From Theropithecus gelada (lineage: Eukaryota; Chordata; Mammalia; Primates; Cercopithecidae): a stretch of 64,000 nt of DNA. Each line of letters begins with the position of its first letter. The first letter of the stretch is position 1. The notes beneath the pieces were generated by a model. It searched no databases. It saw only the letters and a list, made by a program, of their open reading frames with translations, and was not told the origin of the DNA. Positions 1 through 10,046 of the stretch are shown here, piece by piece. Both the position numbers and the translations under genes were made by a program. Location: assembly GCF_003255815.1 (NCBI RefSeq), contig NC_037669.1, positions 55,158,328-55,222,327 of the forward strand. Reading direction: 5' to 3'.

Positions 1-153
1 CAACTGTTAGGGAGCTCATCCGGGAAGCTGAAAGGGAGAGAGGAGTCTGTGTGCAGGACAGCCCGCTCCTGAATACTGCCACAGCCCGTTACCATCTGCC
101 AGCTGCCATAGTCTGTGGAGAGAGAGGATCCGGGCAGGGGATGGTCCACTGAT
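1..153 (-). CDS. MTMR14: MTMR14 exon 18, residues 538-588 plus two bases, cut by window edge
   Basis: Acceptor tgccccag; A completes R538, then SVDHPLPGSSLSTDYGSWQM to FPDELPNS and TG of the next codon (Cys in human). Exactly 153 nt are in the window and the exon runs off the left edge. If the 598-residue human isoform that I recall arises by skipping a 156-nt exon, this exon would end three bases beyond position 1. That is inference. The remaining C-terminus is not in the window. Confidence 0.93.
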
Positions 154-1345
154 CTGGGGCAGAGAGGAGAGAGAGGGGAGAGGATGCAGTCAGTCATATG
201 CCTGACACAGGCTCTGGAGGGGACTGGGGGGCTAGCACGGCCCTGGCTGCTAGGTTCTGTTGTCAATCACCGTCTCCAAAAGTCTAAAAAAAAAAGGCTG
301 GACAAGTAGTGACCGACAAAAAAGAACAGATCACCAGGTAAGCTCAGCTGTGAGGACAGTACTTTGTGCAGACTTACTGTGGAAGCAAAAAAACGAGAAC
401 AAAGCATGGCAGTAAGAGTGAATCAGAGCCACAGCCCGGGGCCAGGGCGTGCCTGTGCTGGGAGCAAACATGGCAAGGACAATCTCAACAGCACCAAATG
501 AAGGGAGCAAGGCTAGCACCCAAATGAAGGTGTACCAGCAGCCGGGTCACCCATGCTTCCTGGCATGCAGATTTGCAGGGTGGGCAACACAGAACCCAGG
601 AGTCCCATCAGAAGAGACAGAACAGGCCTCTTGGGGATTGTGGAGGGTATGACCTAGACTGAAGAGTGATGGAATGGGAGTCCTGAAGTCCCCCCTTTCT
701 CTGCAGTGCCTTCCAAGTGCCATAGTTTGTATTCAGAAGCATCAGCCCAGCCCAACAGACTCAGTGGCTATGCCCAGAGGGAAGGGATGAATCAGGCAGG
801 CAGCCTGACAGCTTCATCAGGCCTTCTTCAGATGGAGGTTTGGGGGGTGGGAGGAAGAAAGTTGTGCTGGGAATCTACTGCTTCCGCCTCCTCCCCACTC
901 AGCCAACCCCTCTCTTCTGTCCTGGGCAGTAGTCCAGCCAGTGCGGGTGAGGGAGGAGATAGGGAGACATCAAACAAGGCCCTTCCACCTGCTACCCCAG
1001 GTCCCAGTCCCCAGAGGGACATCGTCTGTGATGCTTGACCCTTTATTCTTTCATCCAAAAACAGCAGGAGGTGTACAAGTAGGGACCCAGAAACAGGAAT
1101 GAAGAGCGGGGATTGGGAGTGGAGAAAAACATTCACTGGCCTTGGCTCCCCCAGCTGGCTGGTGTCAAGGGCTCCTAGTCTGAGATGACAGCCCAACTGG
1201 TCACTGGGCCAGTCTTATCCCCAAGCAGCTGCCACTGGAGTGCAGCTGGCCAGGCACTGCAACTCTGGCAATCCTTAACCATCTCCATCTGTAAGACAGG
1301 TGAAGATACTTGCCTGATGTATCACAGCTAGGGAGTGTGAGAAGA

Positions 1346-1648
1346 GGTTTTTGTTTTTCCAGTCTTGTCGCCCAGGCTGGAGTGCAATGGTGTGATCTAG
1401 GCTCACTGCAACCTCTGCCTCCTGGGTTCAAGCAATTCTCCTGCCTCAGCCTCCCAACTGTAACCCCAAGTATCTGGGAATACAGATGCCCACCACCATG
1501 CCCAGCTAATTTTTTTGTGTGTATTTTTAGTAGAGATGGGGTTTCACCATGTTGGCCAGGCTGGTCTTGAACTCCTGATCTCTGGTGATCTGCCCACCTC
1601 GGCCTCCCAAAGTGCTGGGATTACAGGCATGAGCCACTGCACCCAGCT
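1346..1648 (-). mobile_element. Alu, near full length
   Basis: Reverse-complement Alu with both monomers. Flanked by the near-identical 14-mers gagaagaggttttt and gagaagagattttt, a target-site duplication with one change. Confidence 0.9.
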
Positions 1649-3303
1649 GAGAAGAGATTTTTAAAACCAAGAATGACTGCACGTTTGTCCTGAAACAGAA
1701 CCACCTTGGGACCAGGAAAAACAGATGGTTTTCTATGTTAAGGCTGCCATAAATCGGAACCCCCTACAACATACAGACTTACCACATTCATCATTCCTGC
1801 TAAACTCTAGAAGGTGCGTGATGGCAGCATTAGGGATGAGAACAGGACATGGTCTGTCACCTGACAGAAGCCCCTAGGGCCCGACAGAGCAGGGCTTCCT
1901 TGTTTCTAGATGGAGAAACTTGGGCTCAGGCAGTCTGTAAATCAAAGAGACAGCTCCCCAGGAGCAGCCTGCCCTGTGCCTCCTCCAGGTCACACTAGGC
2001 CTTCAGCTGGCACAACCCTGAGGCGCATCCTAGCTCCACAAATCTCATCTATTGTTCAAGCTGCAGGGTAGAATCTTTTCCAGTATTAGTAGCTTGTGGG
2101 AAAACAACAGCTAAAAACCAGAATGTTGAGGGAATGGAAGGGATGCTGACTAGGACGAGGCACAGCTGGGGCCAGGAGCATGGGGAAGTTTCTCAGGCCC
2201 CAAAACCACTCCCCCAGAGCCAAAGAGTAACACTGGCAAGGGAAACATGGCCAATGGGAGGGAGTTACTTACTGACTGGCTCCCCTCTAGGATTCCAGGT
2301 CCCCTGGGCTAGTCACTTCCCTTTACTTCCCCCATGTCCCAGCAGGTAACACCGGCCAAGAACTGCATTTGGAGCAGCTGTTGGATGGATTAGGCAGCAC
2401 AGACAGCAGCAGTGTGTGTGATCCCAGGGGACAGAAGCATCTCTCAGCAGGCAGCCATCTTCTGCAGACTCGGGGATTTTTCAAGAGTGAGCACACTGGC
2501 TACAAAGGAGTTTTCCTACACGAGGCCTTTGTCAAAGGAAGGGCTACAAAGTGACCATTCAGCTCCTGGGGTTGAGGGCAAAGGGCCATGCTAAGCAGGA
2601 AAGTGTCCACAAATACCACCACGGATTAGCTGGCTGCAGGGTACATCTACAGTGGGTCATGTCACCGGGAGTAAGGACCTGTGCCCATATACTGAGAAGA
2701 GAGGAAAAGCCTTCCAGTCAGTCTAAGAACACAGGTAACTTAACCAGCTTCAACAAGAGCCCAAACCCTTTTGCCCTGAGCAGCAAACAGAGGGGTCCAA
2801 TCTCCACCCCCTCTGCTCTCCCACTACACAACTGGAGAGAACATGGGACCAAGCAACCCTCAAACTGGATGGTGGTGGAGCTGACAACGCTTCAGAGGTC
2901 ACCTGTCCACATCCCAGCGGCTCAGACCTCTGCCTAGGAGGGTGGGAGCTCAGCAACATTTCACTTCCTTAGTGGGATGCAGCTCAGGGCCCTCTTCATA
3001 GCACCCAGAGCTGTAGTTGCTATGGGCTCCCACCTCCCCAGATGCCCTACTGACAGCCAACTCAGAGCAGGTGTCTTTTAGCTAGTCCTTTCTGGAAGTG
3101 GGTACAAGAATACTCACACAAACCGAGCTGGCTCAACCCAGGCAAGAACACACAGGTCGGGATGTGGGCCTGGCCTTTTATGCAGCTGCCTAGTGCCATG
3201 ACAGGGCCTACAGGCTCTCAGACAAATGACTGATAAGGCCAAATCCTTAACCACAGCTACTGTTTGCTGGGCATTGGTAAAAAGGTATCTACTATGAGTA
3301 TTT

Positions 3304-3386
3304 ACTCCATCCATCCCAATCCATCCCAATCCAGTCCAATCCATCTATCTGTCTAGCCATCCATCCAATCTATCTATCTAATCTAT
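3304..3386 (+). repeat. TCCA/CCAAT/ATCT compound microsatellite
   Basis: Degenerate mixture of tccatccatcccaatc-type and atctatct-type units directly before an Alu fragment. Confidence 0.85.
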
Positions 3387-3387
3387 C

Positions 3388-3508
3388 TTTTGTATTGGCA
3401 GGGTCTCACTATGGTGCTCAGCTTAGTCTTGAATTCCTGGGTTCAAACGATAATCTGACCTTGGCCTCCCAAAGTGCTGGATTACAGGCATGAGCCATCA
3501 AGTCCAAC
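3388..3508 (-). mobile_element. Alu monomer-like fragment
   Basis: Only one Alu arm (gtctcactatggtgctcagc to gattacaggcatgagcc), old and diverged. Confidence 0.75.
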
Positions 3509-3557
3509 CCATTATTTCATTTTAACCCAAACTTACGGGGGCCTGAATCATTTTTCC

Positions 3558-3665
3558 CCCTTTAAAAACAGGATAAAATAACTGAGCTCAGAAGGGATGT
3601 GATTTTTCCAAGTCAGACAGCTAGGACTGCAAAGCTACGACTGAAACCCAGGTCTGACCAAAGCC
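3558..3665 (-). mobile_element. MIR SINE remnant
   Basis: MIR-like antisense text: 'actgagctcagaagggatgtg', then 'ccaagtcagacagctagga'. Confidence 0.55.
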
Positions 3666-4000
3666 CTTGCAATAATACACTCATCTTTCTTCCTGATAAG
3701 GGGTGGGCACCTCAGAAATCGGTTCATGGACAACCACATAACCTCCAATGGGAGTAAAGCACACAGCTTCTACCTATAACTGAAAAAAAGAGGCTCTCAT
3801 GTGACCCCTGGATGTGAGAAAGGAAGCAGCATGTCATCCTGGGAGCTGCTGTCAACCATTTTGCCACCATTAGGGAAGCTGGCCAGAGAACAAAGCTAAC
3901 ATGCAGAAGGAGGCAATGGGAACAAACTACAGGGAAATAGAGCTGGAACCTTGATCAGGCTGCACTGGAAGACTGATTTTCCACTAGGCTTTTCTATATA

Positions 4001-4723
4001 CAGTTGTTCCTTGTTATTCCTTTTTATCACAGGGGATTGGTTCTAGGATCACCACCCACTTACCACCCCACCAATACCAAAGTCCTTGGATGCTCAAATC
4101 CCTTACATAAAATGTAGTAGCACAGCTGATCCTTGAACAACACACATGAACTGCATGGGTCCACTCATATGCAGACTATCTCCTGCCTCTGCTGCCCTAC
4201 ACAGCAAGACAACCCCTCCCTCCACTTTCTCCTCAGCCTCCTCAGCAAGAAGACCCTTATGATCCACTTCTACTGAACACACAGGAAATACAGTTTCTCT
4301 TCCTTATGATTTTCTTAACATTTTATTTTCCTCTAGCTTACCTAAGAATACAGTATATAATAGAGATAACACACAAAATATGTGTTAACTGACTTTATGT
4401 TATTGGTAAGGCTTCTAGTCAACAGCAGGCTATCTGTAGTTTTTGAGGAGTCAGAGTTATATACAGATTTCAACTGAATGGGGTGAGGGACAGCCCTAAT
4501 CCCTGCATTGTTCAAGGTCACTTGTATTTGCATATAACCTATGCATATCCTCCCATATGCTTTAAATCATCTCTAGATTATCTGATACAATGTCAATACT
4601 CTGTACGCGGTTGTTATACTGCATGTTCATTGTATTACTTTCTATTGTTTATGTTATCTTGAATGTTTTCAATCTGGTTGGCTGATCATGGATGTGGAAC
4701 CTGCAGATATGGAGGGCTGACTG
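4001..4723 (+). mobile_element. MER2-like Tigger DNA transposon, interrupted
   Basis: Starts cagttgttccttgttattcc and ends ggagggctgactg, a terminal inverted pair, with TA on both sides (3999-4000, 4724-4725). The middle matches the non-autonomous MER2 pattern (ttgcatataacc, tttaaatcatctctagatta). A second element is inserted at 4133-4524. Confidence 0.8.
4133..4524 (+). mobile_element. MER8-like Tigger element nested in MER2
   Basis: Begins cagctgatccttgaacaaca and ends with its inverted partner ttgttcaaggtcacttg, followed by TA. Internal text (cttccttatgattttcttaa, gtaaggcttctagtcaacag) fits the MER8/Tigger2 group. Confidence 0.75.
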
Positions 4724-4844
4724 TAAATGTGTTTCCTTTACTGTTTCAGTCAGTGAGATGTGTTTTCTGTTACTTGCATTTGAAAACATCTGACAAGGCT
4801 GATACAGAAGGTTTGAAGGTGTACAGCTAGGAAGGACCTTGGAA

Positions 4845-4965
4845 TTACCTAAGCCTCTGATTACACAGATAAGAAAATGGAAACCGAAAGTCATCAAGTG
4901 ATATGTCATGAAGTCACACACAGTTAGTACTTGAACTAAGATATAGAATCCTGGGTTCTGAGGGG
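4845..4965 (-). mobile_element. MIR SINE remnant
   Basis: Antisense MIR core-like text ('acagataagaaaatggaaac', then 'cacagttagtacttgaac'). Confidence 0.55.
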
Positions 4966-7524
4966 ACCTGGCTGTCACCTAATCTAAACTTACCCTGCTC
5001 CCACCCACAAGCAGACAGCCTAGGACAGAGCTAGTTGCTCAAGAGTAGTTAGCAGGTGGTGGAGGTTGGGGGAAGAGTAGCTAACCGAGCAGCAGAGGTT
5101 GGTCCCTGTGTTGCTACTCAGCTATTCAACCAGGCTGCTGGGCATCCCCCAGCAAACTTCATCTGCTCTTCAGGTAGCCTGACTTCAAGCTGGGCTCAGT
5201 GGTGGCACCATCCCTCCTTGGGCATGGATAATGCTGTGCTAGCAACCCCCCTACTCCTAAAGGATGTGTGACTCCAGAGCAGAGGCCAAGGCCATGCAAG
5301 GTAGAGCGACCTGCTAACCAGAGGTTGGGGAGGCATGTGAGCTCAGAGCATTGGTCCTGGCCCGTCTCAGCCCTCAACCCTGTCACTGATGGAGAGATTT
5401 AACTCCAGAAATGCAGCTTAATCAGAAGCTGCTGCAGCAACAGCTAACAATGATTAAAAACCACCAGGCTTGCCAATAAGGGGTATGGGCTGGGGGTTAG
5501 TAAGAATTGGCACCCCACAGAACTTTCTTCCCAACCTGATTCATACCTACTACTTAACTTTGAACAAAGCTTCACAGATTCATTCCATGGGGGAATCCTG
5601 CTTTAAAAGAGAGATGCCTGTAGAATTTGGAGCATATAAAAACCCATTCACATTAGAAGAATTTTGGTTGTCACAGACAGCTTCACTAAAAGGTTTCTTT
5701 CCATACAGCTTCTCCTAACACATTAAAGACCTGGCTATTGTTACCTAAGAGGCAGGGAAGCTAATCCCTTAGGCACTTTAAGAGACTAAATTAATTTTAA
5801 TGGTAATGGAAATATATAATTAGAAGGCTCCAAATCTGAATAATCTAGACTTTCAAAACCTCTGACCAATAGGCATCCAAGTCAGAAGAAGCCTGGCTCC
5901 AGACAGGCCTCCCCCAAACAGACCAGCAGAAGGATCAAACACCTCACAGTCGCCCACCCCACGCCTTTCAAAGCCTTGCACCCATCTTGGTCCAGCTATC
6001 CCAAGTTTGGCCAAGTCCCAGTGTGCAGGGCTCTGAGGTCAGGAGGACAACCTTTATCCTCCTCAGCCTCCCAAGAGAGGGCCTTGGTGGCCATCCTGAC
6101 TGGCCACAAGAGCCTGAGCCACGTCCTGCAAGCAGAAAGTCACCTGTGAGACTGAGGGACACTATCACAAGATTGCAAAGTGCTATTTTTTGGCAGGCAG
6201 GAGATGGCGAGCTAGGGTGTGGTAATGGGTGATGGGGTGCTGCCTCAACTTGGGAGCTCACTGCAGTCTGGGCAGTTAAGACTGAGGCAGGACCCAGAGG
6301 ACAAGAGGAACCTTCTGGTTTCCTCCCTAGTAGTTCAGCAATGCTGCACAGGCAGAAAAGGACGCAGGGACCATGACCTAAAGCCACAGCCTGGAACAGT
6401 GAGGGTCACACAGTGCCACTGCAGCCCCAGAGTGGCCCTGAAGACAGCTGGGTGCAGACAAGGGTGATGCGGCAGCAGGCATGCACACAGAGGATGGGAC
6501 GGGGCACCAGCACATGGGCTTGTCTGTCTGGCCCCGTCTCTGCCCCACCACTTCCAAGACACCTCCTATGGGGCCAGACAGCGTGTGGCCGTGGTTTCAC
6601 AGACTCAGCTCCAGCACTCAGGCAGTGTTCTGAGCTGAAGAGCTCACTCAGGAGTGAGCACACAGGGCCCCTGTGGGCAGTGCAGTCTGGAACACCCACT
6701 CCCGCTTATCTGCTCTGCCTACGTGCAGAGGATGTTCTTCCCCATATTCCTTCATTGCCTGTTTTTGCCCAGAGGGAAAAATCATAGAGGGGTGATGGGA
6801 GGAGGGTTCCAGAAGTTTCAGAATGTTTTTCTTCTTAACAGACCTATTACTACCAAGGACGAAACTGAGTCTGAAAATCACATGGATGTGATGTGGCAGA
6901 GCTTGACTTGAATCTGGGATGGACTCCAAAGCTCATGCCCATTCTTCTAAATGCCCCTTTCTCCCTGGAATTCACTAAGGGCCTGAAGTCCCACACTGCT
7001 TTATTCGCTCCAGAAAGGCGAGACATTCTCAAAGCTTTAGAAAACAAAGCAATTTACAGGATTCTTTCGACAGGAGTATGAAGTGGAAAAAGTGGTAGGA
7101 AATGCTTTTCCGAAGTGCCAGACCAGTCCTCAGTCCTAGCCTCTGGCCCGTGCTCAGCTCTAAACTCACCCAGAAAGCACCATTCCTGCAGCACCCTTCA
7201 GCCACAGCCCTGGCACGGCCATCCTGGCTGAGCTGCTCCCTTTCCAGGTGTGCAGTCACCACCGTTTGTCCCAGCCACACACATGTAGCTCAGCTCCCTA
7301 ACATCTGTTCTCACTGCTCCACCAATTCAGACTTGAGATGTGAGAGCCAGAAGGGACTCAGAATCTAGATCCATCTCTTCAATCACAATGGGAGGTGCGC
7401 CTAGGGGGCTGGGATCTGCCAAAGGTAACAAGTGGAGGCAGTCCCTATTCCCCACCATCACATCACAGCCACAGCATTTCTGAGTTCCCCTGTATTCTGC
7501 TAGGGTTCGAGGAAGGAGTCTCAA

Positions 7525-7706
7525 ACCACTCTACAAATCAGCCCTTGCTTTATTACCAAACACTAACCCATCCTCCAAATACTGGGCCTGCAAGCTTAGA
7601 AACCCCATCTTGAGACCCTAGCTCAGGTGCTGGGCCCCCGACCCTCCAGTCTTATTAAGGGGGAAAGCTAGCCACTTCCAACAGCAAGGGCTTTGGAGCT
7701 CCTCAC
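7525..7706 (-). other. MTMR14: Possible alternative 3' end of MTMR14 (exon 17 read-through)
   Basis: Beyond the exon 17 donor the coding frame stops at once (AGG TGA). A canonical AATAAA lies at 7549-7554 on the minus strand, followed by G/T-rich sequence (about 7490-7520). A transcript cleaved here would encode 538 residues, the length I remember for a shorter human isoform. The end coordinate is a guess at the cleavage site. Confidence 0.5.
7549..7554 (-). promoter_or_regulatory. Intronic polyadenylation signal AATAAA
   Basis: The plus strand reads tttatt, so the gene strand reads AATAAA, 153 nt past the exon 17 donor. G/T-rich sequence follows downstream on the gene strand. Confidence 0.5.
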
Positions 7707-7886
7707 CTGGGTTTGGGGACCTCCAGGGGACTGCTACCCATCCTGAAAAAGTTATCAGAATGGTTTGAGGATGAGGAGCTGGAAGACCTGGCTTCCACCA
7801 GCCCCTGGTGGGAAGGCAAGCGGTCCTCTGAGGGTTGTGGCCGGTTCCAGAGGACACTCTGTGGAGAGGATGAGTGGCTCTTCCTC
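7707..7886 (-). CDS. MTMR14: MTMR14 exon 17, residues 478-537 plus two bases of R538
   Basis: G completes W478. The exon then encodes RKSHSSSPQSVLWNRPQPSE to SSPLEVPKP, then AG. It contains seven consecutive serines (residues 512-518). The acceptor is cactgcag and the donor gtgagg. The donor itself spells AGG TGA in the reading frame, so a transcript that does not splice here stops right after R538. A minus-strand AATAAA at 7549-7554 would end such a transcript. Confidence 0.95.
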
Positions 7887-8789
7887 CTGCAGTGGAAGGA
7901 GCAGGGCTGTGAGCCAGGGGCCACTGCAGGCAAAGCCCTCTGCCCACCCTCACTGAATTTCAGGCCCAGGCTTTACTTCCACTGGGAAAACGTCACATAG
8001 GAGTGGGCAAACATTAGCACTCTCTCCAGCTCAGGGCCATGGGTAGAAGGGCTGGGTCTTTATGGAGGGTCTATGGCATCCAAATCACACCAGCCTACTG
8101 GCCTCGAAGTATGTGCTAGAAAATGATTCCTCACTGTTCAGTCACTGCCCACCTCCATATGTTATGCAAAATCTTTTTTTTTCCTTCTTTTTTTCCCCCT
8201 AAGAGACAGGGTCTTATTATGCTGCCCAGACTGATCTCGAACTCCTGGGCTCAAGTGATCCTCCTGCCTTGGCCTCCCAAAGTGCTGGGATTATAAATAT
8301 GAGCCACCACTCAGGACTGTGCTATACAACATCTTGAGCCATATGTCTATGGTGAAAGTCATCAGGGTCTCAATTTCATGAAATTCTCAAAGGAGCTGAC
8401 CTTCAAACAAGTTCCCAATTCCCTATCATCTTATACCCACCTTTTTGGTTTTCTTTTTCCAAAATGGCCCCCTATCTCCCCAACAAATGATACAATGGAG
8501 CTCCTCTAATACCAGCCTCCCAGCACCCCCCTGCCCTACCCTGCCCAGCCGCTTCTCTGTCCCACAGGGAGCCCTAGCCCTTTATGCTCCTGGGCCACCA
8601 CAGGCAGTGCCCTTCACCAACCAGATGGCTGGCTTCCGAGGCCCAGCAGAGACAGCAGGAGCACGGAGCTATCTTCTCAGCTCTTCTGTTGGGGGCCCCC
8701 TTTGTTCTCGGGGCTCCAGCCTGACTCCCTGGTGCTGATGGCCCTGGGCCACAGCTGTGAGTGACCTTGGTCCCAGTCTGGCCCCTTAC
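7887..8789 (-). other. MTMR14: MTMR14 intron 16
   Basis: 903 bp holding one Alu monomer-like fragment (8172-8317); otherwise unique sequence with nothing recognisable. Confidence 0.85.
8172..8317 (-). mobile_element. Alu monomer (FLAM-like) fragment
   Basis: T-rich start, then a single left-arm-like Alu unit ending gattataaatatgagccacc. Confidence 0.8.
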
Positions 8790-8928
8790 CAAGCTGCCTG
8801 AGTTGGCGCTCCTGCTGGGACCAACTCCACGGCCTCATAGGTGAAGCTCCCAGTGGCTCCTGGGGAATTCTCCATGACCAGGGAGAAGTCGCTGCCAAGG
8901 CTGGTGGTGCTGCCACGGTCCTTTCGTC
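8790..8928 (-). CDS. MTMR14: MTMR14 exon 16, residues 432-477 plus two bases of W478
   Basis: GA completes R432, then RKDRGSTTSLGSDFSLVMEN and on to PAGAPTQAA, then TG. The acceptor is tttttag-like (acttttag), the donor gtaagg. It is Ser/Thr-rich with another basic lead-in (RRKDRGS). Probably a disordered regulatory tail. I recall two serines after the Met-Glu in human; here the first of them reads Asn (MENSPG). Confidence 0.95.
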
Positions 8929-9109
8929 CTAAAAGTAGCCAGTGCCATCAGTCAGCATGTTACCTTCTCCCACTACTGGTCCCTCACCTTTTCTATACCA
9001 CATAACTAGGGGGAAAAAAAAAAAAACTCCTAGGACGAACAGTTCCTGCCTGATCTGTACTCGGGAAGATGCATGGAGGAAGGGAAGTCTGTTGGGGCCC
9101 AGGACTCAC

Positions 9110-9168
9110 TCAGCATGCAGATGTCTTCCAGGGTGAAGCCTCCATCCCGGGCTGGCAAACTCTTCCTC
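9110..9168 (-). CDS. MTMR14: MTMR14 exon 15, residues 412-431 plus first base of R432
   Basis: G completes R412, then RKSLPARDGGFTLEDICML. The acceptor is tttctag and the donor gtgagt. A basic RRKS motif at the start resembles a basophilic kinase site (inference). This is the transition from the phosphatase domain to the C-terminal tail. Confidence 0.95.
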
Positions 9169-9975
9169 CTAGAAACAGAAGCTAGAGCAGTAAATTCCAG
9201 ATCTATCTGGGGTTTTATTGTCTCCCGTTCCTAATCTTGCCTGCTCTGGAAAGCAGCTCAACTCACTAGCAACTCATGGAGATGGGTCCTAGCCTAGGGA
9301 GTGTTATAAAACACCAGGCCCACTGCTGGGACACATGCTGCAAGGCTCTGTCCAACACACAGGTGCAGATTTCTGAGGCCAGCAAGGTCTGCATCCTCCT
9401 CATCAGCTTGTGCCCTGAGTGTTCGCGTTCAAATCTGGCCCAACATGCTTGTAGCTCAGATTAGGAAGGCAAACCAACTCAGGCAAGACCCCAACTCTCA
9501 CAGGGGTCCTAAGGCAGTTGCCAGCCAAGACGCTTGCATTTCCCAGGCTGGAAGCAGCCTTCTGCCCCTTTGTAGGGGGCTGCAGTGTTCAGCCACACTT
9601 TCTGCTATAGGCCATGGAGGGCAAGAGTCAGCTTGAGCGCACTGGGAGTTGAGAGTCCTCCTACTCCTGGGCTGGCTTCTCCCTGCAGCAACGCACCTGT
9701 TCTCTTGGCCATCAGAGACCACTCATCTGTCCCAAAGCCTGTCTGCTAGTGTGACTCCAAGTTGACCCCAACATGGCCTTCCCTGCAGAAGAGCCTCTTC
9801 ACCAGCGGCCTTCAGCAGGGACCGCTACCCTGCCCTCAGAGCAAACGCAGGAGGGAGCACCAGCCCAACAAGCAGGAAGGCAGGGCGGGAATGAGGTGGC
9901 CAGCCTCTGCCTGCCAGGGAGCAGCCCTTCTCAGAGTGCCCTGGCCCAGCATGACACGTGCAGGCCTCCACTTAC
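9169..9975 (-). other. MTMR14: MTMR14 intron 14
   Basis: 807 bp of unique, moderately GC-rich sequence; no repeat or extra exon recognised. Confidence 0.8.
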
Positions 9976-10046
9976 CTCTGGGTCTTCAGAGCAGAGAACT
10001 CCTCGGAGGTAATATGCTTCAAAAAATTGAAGCAGAAGAAGAAAAT
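9976..10046 (-). CDS. MTMR14: MTMR14 exon 14, residues 389-411 plus two bases of R412
   Basis: The exon encodes IFFFCFNFLKHITSEEFSAL and KTQ, then AG. The acceptor is cctttag and the donor gtaagt. It is highly aromatic (FFFCFNF), the hydrophobic end of the phosphatase domain. Intron 13 upstream is 2.6 kb with a full-length Alu only 254 bp from the exon. Confidence 0.96.

Larger units (their letters stand above)
154..7706 (-). other. MTMR14: MTMR14 intron 17 (7.55 kb)
   Basis: Mostly low-copy sequence with an Alu at 1346, a short Alu fragment at 3388, a TCCA/ATCT microsatellite, MIR remnants and a nested MER2/MER8 DNA transposon at 4001-4723. I see no other supported exon between exons 17 and 18. 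The stretches 154-1340, 1650-3300 and 4970-7540 show nothing recognisable. Confidence 0.85.

Noticed and set aside
7618..7953. 111-codon minus frame overlapping exon 17
   Set aside because: It is in a different frame from the MTMR14 protein; the phase-consistent frame is the one with RKSHSSSPQS.
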